Below, piece by piece: positions 1 to 7,951 of a stretch of 13,423 nt of DNA (position 1 is its first letter; the number at the start of each line of letters is the position of its first letter). A program made the translations under genes and the position numbers. The notes beneath the pieces are model-generated. The model saw only the letters and a list, made by a program, of their open reading frames with translations, did not search any database and was not told the DNA's origin. The stretch is from Gammaproteobacteria bacterium (GTDB taxonomy: Bacteria; Pseudomonadota; Gammaproteobacteria; Comchoanobacterales; Comchoanobacteraceae): NCBI GenBank assembly GCA_029243665.1, contig JAQWRO010000121.1, positions 1 to 13,423 on the forward strand, given 5' to 3'.

Positions 1-561
1 ATAACAGTCTTTGGTTCTGCAAAAAAGAACTTTGAGCAAGACCATCCTTTTGGGGAGCTTGCTTATAAGGTCGGAAAAAAGTTAGCGCAGTCTAATTATA
101 CTGTAATGACTGGTGGTGGCCCAGGAATCATGTCAAAAGTAAACGAAGGTGCATTTCATGTTGATCCTTATTTATCTATCGGTTGTAAATTAAATGTGCT
201 TTCAGAGCCACCCAATCCTTTTATGTCTCAGTCTATTGCTACAAGCTGTCTTGCAATAAGAAAAAAAGTTCTTTTTCAGAATGCTCAAGCATTTGTTGTT
301 TTGCCTGGTGGTTACGGTACTTTAGATGAGCTTTTTGAGGTTTTAACCATGATAAAAGTAAAGCTTATAGAAGAAAAGAAGCCTGTATTTCTAATTGATT
401 CAGAATTTTGGAAGCCTTTAATTGACTTTATAAATACTAAACTTAAGAAAAATGGTATTATCGTTGACGACGAGGTGAATTTGATACAGGTCGTAGATAG
501 TGAAGATGAGATCGTTGATTCATTGCAAAAGAGAGCAGTGTGTGAAGGGGTCTATATTTAA
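1..561 (+). CDS. LOG-family (TIGR00730-type) nucleoside-5'-monophosphate phosphoribohydrolase, 5' end missing
   Basis: The reading frame is open from base 1, so the gene begins upstream of the window; 186 residues are visible. LOG-family enzymes are cytosolic Rossmann-fold proteins that hydrolyse the N-glycosidic bond of (cytokinin) nucleoside 5'-monophosphates, releasing base and ribose 5-phosphate. Diagnostic motifs are present: VFGSA at visible residues 3-7, TGGGPGIM at 37-44, an RK pair near 87-88 and the signature PGGYGTLDE at 102-110, which carries the catalytic/phosphate-binding loop. An internal ATG at 106 lies inside the TGGGPGIM region and cannot be the true start, because VFGSA upstream is also conserved. 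Only a few N-terminal residues are missing if this is the short LOG form, more if it is the longer form. The stop at 561 lies inside the next gene, which indicates an operon. The family call is firm; the natural substrate in this organism is not known. Confidence 0.93.
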   Translation: MTVFGSAKKNFEQDHPFGELAYKVGKKLAQSNYTVMTGGGPGIMSKVNEGAFHVDPYLSIGCKLNVLSEPPNPFMSQSIATSCLAIRKKVLFQNAQAFVVLPGGYGTLDELFEVLTMIKVKLIEEKKPVFLIDSEFWKPLIDFINTKLKKNGIIVDDEVNLIQVVDSEDEIVDSLQKRAVCEGVYI

Positions 562-1078
562 TTTACCGAATCTGATAAGCCTGCTAAGGGCTTTGACTGC
601 ATTCCCAATTGTTTATGGTATTAAGCATAACCAACCAATTGTTTTTTTATGGGTAGGCATTGCTGTAATTACTGATTGGCTGGATGGTTTTCTTGCTCGT
701 CGTCTGCATATGGAATCAACCGTAGGTGCGATAATAGATCCAATTGCTGATTTTGTAGTTATTGCCTCTGTAATGACTTTTTTTACATTGCATGGATATA
801 TATCTCAAAGTTTATGGTGGCTAATGTTTTTTAGATATTTAACTATTTTTATTGCTGCTACAATTTTAATTAATTATACAGAACAAAAACCTAAATCTAA
901 CTTATTAGGTAAGTGTAGTGTTTGTGTTTTTTGTTTTTATGCGCTAAGTGTTTGGCTAAGTTTTAATCAACCATTAATGACAATAACCCTGTATATATTC
1001 GTCACGCTTTTGTTACTAAGTTGGGGGCAATATTTAAAGACATATGCAACACCAATTTTGAAAAAAATAAGTTCATGA
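542..1078 (+). CDS. CDP-alcohol phosphatidyltransferase family protein (PgsA/cardiolipin synthase-like)
   Basis: Integral membrane enzyme that transfers a phosphatidyl group from CDP-diacylglycerol to an alcohol. The size and N-terminus best fit phosphatidylglycerophosphate synthase, though a eukaryotic-type cardiolipin synthase is possible. The complete family signature D-x2-DG-x2-AR-x8-G-x3-D-x3-D is visible (D45, D48, G49, A52, R53, G62, D66, D70), which binds the metal and CDP. Several hydrophobic helices follow (about residues 68-86, 92-112, 124-142, 146-164). I chose the GTG at 542 because the family usually starts a few residues before the NLPNLISLLR-like segment and a purine-rich GAGAG lies about 7 bases upstream. 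The in-frame ATGs at 500 and 506 would add 12-14 residues without family likeness. The gene overlaps the LOG gene by 20 bases and ends in an ATGA overlap with the next gene. Confidence 0.88.
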   Translation: MKGSIFNLPNLISLLRALTAFPIVYGIKHNQPIVFLWVGIAVITDWLDGFLARRLHMESTVGAIIDPIADFVVIASVMTFFTLHGYISQSLWWLMFFRYLTIFIAATILINYTEQKPKSNLLGKCSVCVFCFYALSVWLSFNQPLMTITLYIFVTLLLLSWGQYLKTYATPILKKISS

Positions 1079-2079
1079 TAAAAGATAATGCTCTAAAAGC
1101 ATATGATCAAATGGTTAATCAGGGATTGTTGATTGATAATTCAAGACAAAGATTTATTTTAGAAGATCTATCACAGCGGGTAAGTGGTTGGTGGCCACCG
1201 AGCATCCCTTTTTTCTACTTATGGGGATCTGTTGGTTCTGGCAAGACAACATTAGTGAATATTTTGTATGAGTGTCATCGTGGAAAGAAGCAAAGGTGGC
1301 ACTATGGTGATTTTATAAATCATATCAGTAACGATGTTCTGAAAAACATTATCAGTCCAAAAGATTGGTTTGTTTTTGTAAAAAATAATTTTAAGAAACG
1401 TGAATTGCTATGTATAGACGAATGGGTAATTGAAGACATTGCCCAACTTATGATTTGGCGTTCATTGCTGCAATCTTTATGGAAAAGAGGTGTCTATGTT
1501 GTTGTGACTAGTAACCTTGACCTTGATAAGGTATATCTTAATGGCCTTGGCAGAGAACACTTTTTACCTACGATCGAGGTTATGAAACATCATGCGTTTA
1601 TCTATGATCTAATTGACTCAGTTGATTACAGGCAAAAGGAAAAAATAAATTTTGATAGTCCATTTATTAGAGCGAGAAAAGACTTTTTAGAAAATAAAAT
1701 TGCTCAAATACTTTCTCATAACCCATTACAATTAGTAGATGATATCATTTTGTGTCGCAATGAAGATTTGTTGTGTATTGATTTTGAAAAGGCCATTACA
1801 CCACCGATATGGCGAAAAGACTATATACGTTGGTCATCTCAGTATCAGTATGTATTAATTAATCAAGTGAATATCAAGCTAATGAATAAAAATCTTCTTA
1901 CAAACTGGGTACGCTTAGTTGATTTATTATACGATGAAGGCGCTTTTGTTTTCTTAACATCTGACTTTTCTGAAGTGGATTTAGAGTCCTCATGTTTGCA
2001 GTGGCCAGAGCGAACAAAATCCAGGGTTTTAAGCTGGATGCAGCGACAAAAAATTTGGGCGCAACAAAATTTAAAATAA
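1075..2079 (+). CDS. zapE: ZapE/AFG1-like P-loop ATPase (divergent)
   Basis: A 334-residue AAA-type ATPase of the ZapE/AFG1 family. ZapE is a cytosolic protein linked to Z-ring constriction in Escherichia coli, and AFG1/LACE1 is its mitochondrial relative. Visible motifs in order: Walker A GSVGSGKT at 51-58, Walker B LLCIDE at 111-116, sensor-1-like TSN ending at N147, the family segment GLGREHFLP around 158-165 with a probable arginine finger R160, DYR at 184-186, and the C-terminal family block around VRLVDLLYDE. The usual FHRFM segment after Walker A is replaced by a WHYGDF-type sequence, so the protein is somewhat divergent; it is also slightly shorter than most relatives. The ATG at 1075 overlaps the previous stop as ATGA, implying translational coupling; a TTG further upstream (1021) would add non-homologous residues. 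The symbol is family-level; a cell-division role here is inferred. Confidence 0.85.
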   Translation: MIKDNALKAYDQMVNQGLLIDNSRQRFILEDLSQRVSGWWPPSIPFFYLWGSVGSGKTTLVNILYECHRGKKQRWHYGDFINHISNDVLKNIISPKDWFVFVKNNFKKRELLCIDEWVIEDIAQLMIWRSLLQSLWKRGVYVVVTSNLDLDKVYLNGLGREHFLPTIEVMKHHAFIYDLIDSVDYRQKEKINFDSPFIRARKDFLENKIAQILSHNPLQLVDDIILCRNEDLLCIDFEKAITPPIWRKDYIRWSSQYQYVLINQVNIKLMNKNLLTNWVRLVDLLYDEGAFVFLTSDFSEVDLESSCLQWPERTKSRVLSWMQRQKIWAQQNLK

Positions 2080-2162
2080 TTATTTTTTTTAATGTTCTAT
2101 TAAGGGTTTTAGGCTAAACTCAATTTAGTATTAAATTTTTAACCTTGGATGAGGCAATAAAT

Positions 2163-3401
2163 ATGGGAAATAGGAAAGGGTTATTTCAATGGTCTTTGGC
2201 ACTTGTTGCTGTAATCTTTCAGTTTACAGCACAATTGATTACTGCTGGATTGGTGATGGATATTACCAACTACTTCCATGCAAGTGCTAGTCAGGCAGGT
2301 TTTATGCTATCTTCATACTATATTTTATATGCTATGATGCAGGTGCCTGCGGGCGCAGTTGTTAGTCGATTCGGGCCAAAATTCACATTTATTATGGGTC
2401 ATATTTTATTTGCACTTTCCTCATTGATTTTAATTTTTGCGCCTAACCTATATATGGCATTTCTAGGTCGTATTTTAATGGGGTTATCATTAGGCTGTCA
2501 TTATGTTTCATTTGCTAAAGCAACTGATCAAAATATTCCAGCAATTTATTTTGGAAGTTTTATTGCCTTGCAAGAGTTGTTGGTAGTAATCTTTCAGATA
2601 GTGTTTAATTTAAGTTTGGCTTCTGTAGCAAACATTCAATGGCAATCAGTTATCATCATATTATCAGTTTCAAGTTTTATGCTTTCGATATTTTTTACAT
2701 TTACGATGAAGCCTATCGATAAAAAAGGTGAGCACGAGCGCTTGATTAGTCTCATGCAGATAAAACTTATTGTTGGTCAAATTTTAAAAGACAAAGATTT
2801 GATGTATAAAACTTTAATTGCAAGTTGTTTGTTTTCATTTTTAACAATCATTTATGGCACATGGTGGCCTACATTCCTGGTTGCAGCAAGAAATGTAAGT
2901 ATTGGTCACGCATTGGTTAGTAATCAAGTGCTAGCCTTTGGTATGGTTCTGGGAATGGCTTATTTATTATCTAGTTCGAGTATCAATAACACAAAAAATG
3001 TTTTGATTTCTTATGGTATTGCTTCAGCGCTCTGTTTATTAGTGTTGCTTTGGTGGCCAACAATGCCTGAGTTTCTTGTAAATATTTTTATGTTGTTAAT
3101 GGGTTTTTTCTCTTCAGCATACTGTCTTGGCTTTACTGAGCTTGGAAGCAAACCTTATCCGAAAGCGGTGAGTGTAGGGTTTGTAAATGGTGCTATGCTA
3201 ATGATTGCACCAATCATACAAACAATGATAGCTGGAGTATCTGAGCTTTTTCATTGCTACTATGTCATGCCAAACACCTCAGTATCATTAGTTGAGTATC
3301 AATTAGATTTAACAATTTTGCCTATTATTCAACTTGTTATCCTTGCGCTATATGTTTTAAATATAAAAAGATCAAGTTATATTTCTGATAAAAGTATCTA
3401 A
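2163..3401 (+). CDS. MFS transporter (major facilitator superfamily), substrate unknown
   Basis: A 412-residue, strongly hydrophobic inner-membrane protein with the spacing of about 12 helices. A cytoplasmic MFS motif A follows the second helix (G64 through R69, G71, K73, in SRFGPK). The third helix is followed by an LGRILMGLSLG segment (101-111), typical of MFS helix 4. A hydrophilic central loop at about 184-215 separates the two six-helix halves. Such proteins are secondary transporters driven by the proton gradient; the substrate cannot be told from sequence. The start is the ATG at 2163, which has GAGG about 8 bases upstream; a TTG at 2145 in the same frame would overlap that site and add six residues without family support. 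An 83-base gap separates it from the ATPase gene, so it may have its own transcript. Nothing adjacent indicates substrate. Confidence 0.87.
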   Translation: MGNRKGLFQWSLALVAVIFQFTAQLITAGLVMDITNYFHASASQAGFMLSSYYILYAMMQVPAGAVVSRFGPKFTFIMGHILFALSSLILIFAPNLYMAFLGRILMGLSLGCHYVSFAKATDQNIPAIYFGSFIALQELLVVIFQIVFNLSLASVANIQWQSVIIILSVSSFMLSIFFTFTMKPIDKKGEHERLISLMQIKLIVGQILKDKDLMYKTLIASCLFSFLTIIYGTWWPTFLVAARNVSIGHALVSNQVLAFGMVLGMAYLLSSSSINNTKNVLISYGIASALCLLVLLWWPTMPEFLVNIFMLLMGFFSSAYCLGFTELGSKPYPKAVSVGFVNGAMLMIAPIIQTMIAGVSELFHCYYVMPNTSVSLVEYQLDLTILPIIQLVILALYVLNIKRSSYISDKSI

Positions 3402-3427
3402 ATACCAATCTTGCTAACTCTCAAAAC

Positions 3428-3456
3428 CATGTTCTTTGTAGTACAAGGATTACATG
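3428..3456. other. Imperfect inverted repeat / hairpin downstream of the MFS gene
   Basis: The arms CATGT (3428-3432) and ACATG (3452-3456) enclose a second pairing of TCTTTG with TAAGGA-type sequence (3433-3438 with 3444-3449, one G-T pair) around a TAGTA loop. The two stems are separated by a two-base bulge at 3450-3451. No T-run follows on the + strand, so it is not a textbook intrinsic terminator; it could be a 3' RNA stem or an operator. Confidence 0.35.
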
Positions 3457-3470
3457 CGCAAATTAAAGTG

Positions 3471-3500
3471 TTGATTTAATTGTATTATAAAATCTATAAT
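3471..3500 (+). promoter_or_regulatory. Candidate sigma70 promoter P1 upstream of the 739-aa gene
   Basis: TTGATT at 3471-3476 is followed after 18 bases by a consensus TATAAT at 3495-3500. It is one of two overlapping candidates. It is flanked by two copies of AATTAAAGTGT (3461-3471 and 3498-3508), so each copy touches a promoter element. Assignment is from sequence only, and AT-rich DNA gives chance matches. Confidence 0.4.
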
Positions 3501-3514
3501 TAAAGTGTCTTTGA

Positions 3515-3543
3515 TTGACATTGTGAAGGTTTAGTAGTAAATT
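3515..3543 (+). promoter_or_regulatory. Candidate sigma70 promoter P2 upstream of the 739-aa gene
   Basis: A perfect TTGACA (3515-3520) is followed after exactly 17 bases by TAAATT (3538-3543, four of six matches to the -10 consensus). This would start transcription near 3550 with a leader under 20 bases before the ATG at 3567. The perfect -35 and ideal spacing make it the better of the two candidates. Confidence 0.5.
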
Positions 3544-3566
3544 GTAAGTTGAAATACGAGTAAATT

Positions 3567-5786
3567 ATGCCTGTTAAATCCGATACAACACCGCAAAAAT
3601 ATACAAGAGGTAAACCTAGTACACCTAGTACGCCACAGCCTGGTCAAAAAATATTAACTGGTCTAAGCATGGGGCAAAAGTATCATGATGACCCGGACAC
3701 CCTTGAAAAACAGTTCCGCCATTTAGAACAATTCAAACCTGCAATGATAAAACCTTTTTTATCAGGTGTTGCGCATGTCCATACAGATTTATTGCCTAAG
3801 TTAATAGCAAGTAAGTCTTTAGAATCTTGGCAGCAAAATCTACATGAGAATGTTAATGAATCAATTCTAAGTTTATATCGCAGAGAGCAAGAGTGGCGTG
3901 AAGCTATGCAGCCAATTTTTGATGGCAAGCAAAGTGGTTATGATGAAGGTCTTGTCTCAAGTGAATACTCATCTGATGTGGATTCAGAAGCATCCAGTAA
4001 ATCAGAGTCACCAGCGACATCTCAAGAGTCTCAATTTTCACAAGATGCTGAAGAGATGGATGGTGTCGACAAATCTTCGTCAATCAAAAAAATAAAACAT
4101 TCAAGAGAAAGAGCTAATTCTGACATGGATGCTTTAACAAGTGTCGATAACTGGTTGGTTTTTGATGAGGATATTCGCTTATTGTTAAACAGTGCTGCTG
4201 AGGAACGAGGTATAACTGTCCATAATATAAATGATATAGCTATGTCACTAGATTTTGATTCTGTTGATACTCGGGCAACAACTTTAACTGATTCTGAAAT
4301 AACAGATGAATATGTTTCAATCCCATTTTCTAAAAGCCAGTTTGTAATTAAGCAGAATGCATATTTTAAATCAATTTTTCTAAATATGCACGTATACTAT
4401 ATACAAGGTAGGTTGTTGTTAATTGATGAAGATATAAAAAATGGTTTTATATTTGAACATTCTGACATTGTAACAAGTCTAAATGATGACTTAAGAGATA
4501 CATTGCAAAAAATTGAAATTCATAACATCTATATGCAATCTAGAGAAATAAGAAATCCATTCCATTTTTCTGCTTTTAGTGGAAAAAAAGCAGATAATAA
4601 ATTAGCAAAATTAATTGCAAGTGAACTATTGCGTGATGCAGAAAATTATTTAGCCCAACATTTTAAAGACAAAATACTTATATCTCGTCATGGAGATTCC
4701 TATAAATGTATTTATGCTCTAAAATACTCTATTGAATATATGATTAAGAATTTTTCAGTCATTGGGATGTACTCAATCTTTTATAAGTTTGATATGTATC
4801 ATTATCCTCGCAAAACAACAGATGCCTTAATTACATTTACTAATAAATTTTTAAACCCAATCATTAAAACATTGGTTAATATTGATCCCAATGTACCATT
4901 CAGCCCGATGGATTATAGAGACACATCCAGTGTCTTAATTGCTCCATACATTACAACTCCAATTGAAATTAAAGAAGAGTTTCTTGCAGATGTTTCTAAA
5001 ACCATAAAGTTTCTTAAAGAGGAATGGGAAAAAGGTGGTAGGCCGGAAGATATGTTACAGGTATTGAATGATTTTAAACCTGAGGAATTATCTCAAATTT
5101 CTAGTGTGTTATTATACTGGATTGACTTTACCATGACTGATTTCAAAAAACTGAGTAGAAGGTCAATACTTCACTTGAAAGATGGTGGTCAAGAATTGCA
5201 ACATGACCCTCAATTTGAAGAAGCTTTAAAAAATGCAAAAATAGTCATGAAGATGCTTATCAGTTGTATGCGTTATTCTTTACCAGAAGAAGATTATCGA
5301 TTTACAAAAATGATAAGCTTATATAAAAAAGCACTTAGACTTTTTACTTTGGTTCTAAGTTCCTTAAATTGTGATTTTTCTACTGACAAGCTTAATGTTA
5401 TCGTGGATGAGGAGGTAATCTCACGAATGAGAGTTTTCTTAGGAAAGATTCAGGATGAGAAATTAGCCTTATCAGATGCATATCAGATATTAGGTGAAGA
5501 ATTTAAAGATTCGCAAATCAGTGAGTTAGACCAAAAAATAAATGATACTTGTTTTTTAATCAATAAATTTGGTCATGTTAAGACTCATACTCCATATGAG
5601 TCTGAAGACGATTCTAAAGAACCTAACTCCCATACAGGTAGATCAGTTTCTCCTTTTGAGAAGGAAAGAACACCATCTAAAGAGATGTTATTAATTGGTG
5701 ATGCCTCAATGTATGAAGCAAAAGGAGAGGAAGTAGATAATGCTTCACCCAAAAATGCAGAATCATCGACTGGAAAAGCACTTTAA
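3567..5786 (+). CDS. Large hypothetical protein, effector-like, unrecognised family
   Basis: I do not recognise this 739-residue protein. It has no signal peptide and no membrane segment. The first 35 residues are Thr/Pro/Lys-rich and contain a small PST repeat (17-22) encoded by a tandem 9-bp repeat. Residues 60-120 look helical. Residues 130-190 are a Ser/Glu/Asp-rich low-complexity stretch followed by a basic KKIKHSRER patch (174-182). Residues 195-670 look like a folded, mostly helical body. The last 68 residues are again polar, with acidic clusters and a short hydrophobic LLIG, ending in a Ser/Gly/Lys-rich tail. A folded core flanked by disordered tails with a polar, Glu-rich C-terminus resembles type IV (Dot/Icm) effectors, but that is inference, and no secretion gene is in the window. 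The start ATG has only a weak GAG upstream. Its 3' end overlaps the following hybrid kinase gene by 47 bases, pointing to co-expression with it. Confidence 0.85.
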   Translation: MPVKSDTTPQKYTRGKPSTPSTPQPGQKILTGLSMGQKYHDDPDTLEKQFRHLEQFKPAMIKPFLSGVAHVHTDLLPKLIASKSLESWQQNLHENVNESILSLYRREQEWREAMQPIFDGKQSGYDEGLVSSEYSSDVDSEASSKSESPATSQESQFSQDAEEMDGVDKSSSIKKIKHSRERANSDMDALTSVDNWLVFDEDIRLLLNSAAEERGITVHNINDIAMSLDFDSVDTRATTLTDSEITDEYVSIPFSKSQFVIKQNAYFKSIFLNMHVYYIQGRLLLIDEDIKNGFIFEHSDIVTSLNDDLRDTLQKIEIHNIYMQSREIRNPFHFSAFSGKKADNKLAKLIASELLRDAENYLAQHFKDKILISRHGDSYKCIYALKYSIEYMIKNFSVIGMYSIFYKFDMYHYPRKTTDALITFTNKFLNPIIKTLVNIDPNVPFSPMDYRDTSSVLIAPYITTPIEIKEEFLADVSKTIKFLKEEWEKGGRPEDMLQVLNDFKPEELSQISSVLLYWIDFTMTDFKKLSRRSILHLKDGGQELQHDPQFEEALKNAKIVMKMLISCMRYSLPEEDYRFTKMISLYKKALRLFTLVLSSLNCDFSTDKLNVIVDEEVISRMRVFLGKIQDEKLALSDAYQILGEEFKDSQISELDQKINDTCFLINKFGHVKTHTPYESEDDSKEPNSHTGRSVSPFEKERTPSKEMLLIGDASMYEAKGEEVDNASPKNAESSTGKAL
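5724..5730 (+). promoter_or_regulatory. Ribosome-binding site inside the 739-aa gene that sets the first kinase start
   Basis: GGAGAGG, 9 bases before the ATG at 5740, lies within the coding sequence of the preceding gene. It supports initiation at 5740 rather than the later in-frame ATG at 5755 and therefore a genuine 47-base gene overlap. Confidence 0.7.
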
Positions 5787-7875
5787 TTTATTAAGGTTAT
5801 ATTTTGACAATTTGCCTGTACCGGTTTCTGTACTAGATGATAGTGGAAACTATCTATATTGTAATATTTCTTTTTATGAAACCTTCTTAAAACAAGAATA
5901 TAATCCATTTTTCTTACTTGGAAAAAGAAATAGCGATTTATTTTCAACCCAAGTTGCAAATAATCTAGATTCAAATAATTATTTAGCAATGAAGCTTGGT
6001 GGTACACAATGTTTTGAGGAATATATAGAATTTGAGTCTAACGAATTTGATTATTGGCTTTCATTAAAAAAACCAGTATTTACAACAGACGGTGAAGCAA
6101 AACTTTTAATAAGTGCTTTTTTAAATATTACAGAAAGAAAGAAAAATGAGAATAAATTAGGTTTAGGTATTTTTGATGAAAATAACCAACCTTTCTTAAA
6201 TTATGTCTATGGAAATGAAGCTCTATCTTATCTTGATCAAGGATCAAGATTAATTCCAAAAAATATTACTAAGCTATTAAAAAAATCATCTTTGCTCAAT
6301 TTATTAAAAAATATCGATTTTAATTCTGAGAACAGTATAAACATCATGGCTGAACTCCTTGAAATTACATTGTTAAATTTTCCAGGGAATGTATATGTTC
6401 GTGATGACCAATCAAATGTAAAATTTATTAACATTAATTTGGCAAGTGTTATTGGCATTGATTCAGCACAAAATGCCTTTGGAAAAAGTATGTATGATCT
6501 TTTACCAATAGATGTTGCAGACACTCTAGTTGCTGAAGATAAGAAAATATTAAGTTCAAAAGATGTTCATTTTATGTTAGAGCCTGTCATACTTCACGGC
6601 AATGAACAGTTTTATATGTCGTATAAGCGTAGTATGAAAAATCCTTTTGAAAGCGGGCATTTGTTTATTGGAATTTCTGTTGATTATACTTTGCAAAAGC
6701 AATTAGAATTGAATATTGAGAAAGCGATTAATAGTCAAAGTTTAAATCAAAAAACTATGGAATCATTTGTAACTAATATCAGTCATGATATTAGGACGCC
6801 TATTACAGGCATGTTAGGTCTAATTTCGGAAATAAAGTCTCAGGTCGATCATTATCCAGATTTATATAATAAACTTAATACATTAGACACACTTACAAAT
6901 GAGTTTTTAAGTTTTTTTAATGGCATATTACAGTCAGTTGAAAACAATGATGGAGTACATGTTTCAGAAAATAATGAACCAATTAATCTAGAAGCACTCG
7001 TTAAAAGTTGTATCGCTTTATTTAAACCAAGTCTAATGTACCAAGATGTTTATTTGACAACGCTTATTCCAAATAATATCCCTAAATATCTGATTGGAAA
7101 TGAAAGAATGATCAAGCAGATCATTATTAATCTGATAGGTAATGCAGTCAAGTTTTCAGAATCAGGTGAGATTAAAGTTATTTTAACTTATCAAACAAAG
7201 TTAGAAAAACTCCAAATAGTTGTTTCAGATCATGGCATTGGTATTAATCAATGTGACCATGATAGAATTTTTGAACGATTTACAAGGTTGGATTTGTCAC
7301 CAAATAGTAGATACTCCGGTTCAGGTCTAGGTTTATATATTGTTAAGAAATATGTAGATTTATTAAAAGGTAATGTTAAAGTTAAAAGTCGCCTTGGTAA
7401 AGGCTCTGCATTTACAGTGACCTTATCAATGCCAAAAGCAGGTGATTCAATTGGTACTGAAATAAATGGAAATGAGTTAAACCAACCAATAGTTTTACTT
7501 AATAATCTTAGGGTTTTAGTTGTTGAAGATAACAAACTTGCTTGTTTGGCACTTAAAAATAGTATTGTTAGCTTAGGGCTTAGTGTTGATGTAGCTACAA
7601 CTGGTAAAGATGCACTCAATTTGATTCGTAATACAAATTATGATTATATTTTTCTTGACCTGGGGTTGCCTGATCAATCAGGGTTAGATGTCCTACTCAA
7701 ATTAAGAAATAATTCAAACTGTAAAGATATTCCAATTTTTGTTTTAAGTGGCCATGTTACAAAACAAATGTATGAGACGTGTTGTAGCATTGGTGCAACT
7801 GGGGTTTATATGAAACCAATGTTACAAAATCAGGTAAAAGAGGTTTTGAATTTAAACAATGTGTTTAAGGGTTAG
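5740..7875 (+). CDS. Soluble PAS-PAS hybrid sensor histidine kinase with receiver domain (paralog 1)
   Basis: A 711-residue cytosolic sensor kinase. Order of parts: PAS-like domain about 15-135 (ending in the usual NITERKK-type exit), linker 136-205 with a YLDQG motif, second PAS-like domain about 208-322 starting at FPGNVYV, HisKA with phospho-acceptor H349 in NISHDIRTP, HATPase with N box N464/N468, G1 box DHGIGI (497-502), F box FERF (511-514) and G2 box GSGLGLY (527-533), then a receiver domain about 590-705 with acidic pair E596/D597, phospho-acceptor D640, S670 and K692. All catalytic residues are present, so it should autophosphorylate and pass phosphate to its own receiver. There is no transmembrane segment, so the signal is cytosolic (redox, metabolite or partner protein). 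There is no Hpt domain or DNA-binding output, so a separate Hpt/regulator is expected. It overlaps the upstream 739-aa gene. Confidence 0.93.
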   Translation: MLHPKMQNHRLEKHFNLLRLYFDNLPVPVSVLDDSGNYLYCNISFYETFLKQEYNPFFLLGKRNSDLFSTQVANNLDSNNYLAMKLGGTQCFEEYIEFESNEFDYWLSLKKPVFTTDGEAKLLISAFLNITERKKNENKLGLGIFDENNQPFLNYVYGNEALSYLDQGSRLIPKNITKLLKKSSLLNLLKNIDFNSENSINIMAELLEITLLNFPGNVYVRDDQSNVKFININLASVIGIDSAQNAFGKSMYDLLPIDVADTLVAEDKKILSSKDVHFMLEPVILHGNEQFYMSYKRSMKNPFESGHLFIGISVDYTLQKQLELNIEKAINSQSLNQKTMESFVTNISHDIRTPITGMLGLISEIKSQVDHYPDLYNKLNTLDTLTNEFLSFFNGILQSVENNDGVHVSENNEPINLEALVKSCIALFKPSLMYQDVYLTTLIPNNIPKYLIGNERMIKQIIINLIGNAVKFSESGEIKVILTYQTKLEKLQIVVSDHGIGINQCDHDRIFERFTRLDLSPNSRYSGSGLGLYIVKKYVDLLKGNVKVKSRLGKGSAFTVTLSMPKAGDSIGTEINGNELNQPIVLLNNLRVLVVEDNKLACLALKNSIVSLGLSVDVATTGKDALNLIRNTNYDYIFLDLGLPDQSGLDVLLKLRNNSNCKDIPIFVLSGHVTKQMYETCCSIGATGVYMKPMLQNQVKEVLNLNNVFKG

Positions 7876-7951
7876 AGTTTAGAACTATGTATTTAACTTA
7901 CATATTTAGTAGTAATAATTTCTTTAGGTTTGAATTGATAAAGCATTATTT

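Noticed and set aside
2073..2090. AT-only palindrome AAAATAATTATTTT running into a T-tract after the ATPase gene, as an intrinsic terminator
   Set aside because: The stem has no GC pairs and almost no loop; in AT-rich DNA this is expected by chance.
3536..3565. GTAAA-like repeats before the 739-aa gene, as a CpxR site, and TTAATT-rich sequence as a PmrA box
   Set aside because: Spacing and sequence do not match the published Legionella consensus forms well enough; AT-rich sequence makes such partial matches common.
3615..3632. Tandem 9-bp repeat CCTAGTACR in the 739-aa gene
   Set aside because: Only two units, encoding a short PST repeat in a disordered tail; not enough for a repeat array or phase-variation tract.
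3683..3928. Minus-strand and alternate-frame open frames inside the orphan and kinase genes (also 3898-4095, 5783-6007, 6237-6524, 7248-7619)
   Set aside because: They lie wholly or almost wholly within well-supported + strand genes, have no start signals of their own and resemble no protein; they are shadows.
7852..7868. TTAAACA-ATG-TGTTTAA inverted repeat at the end of the first kinase gene
   Set aside because: Short, AT-rich, three-base loop, inside the coding region and without a T-run; too weak to call as a terminator.
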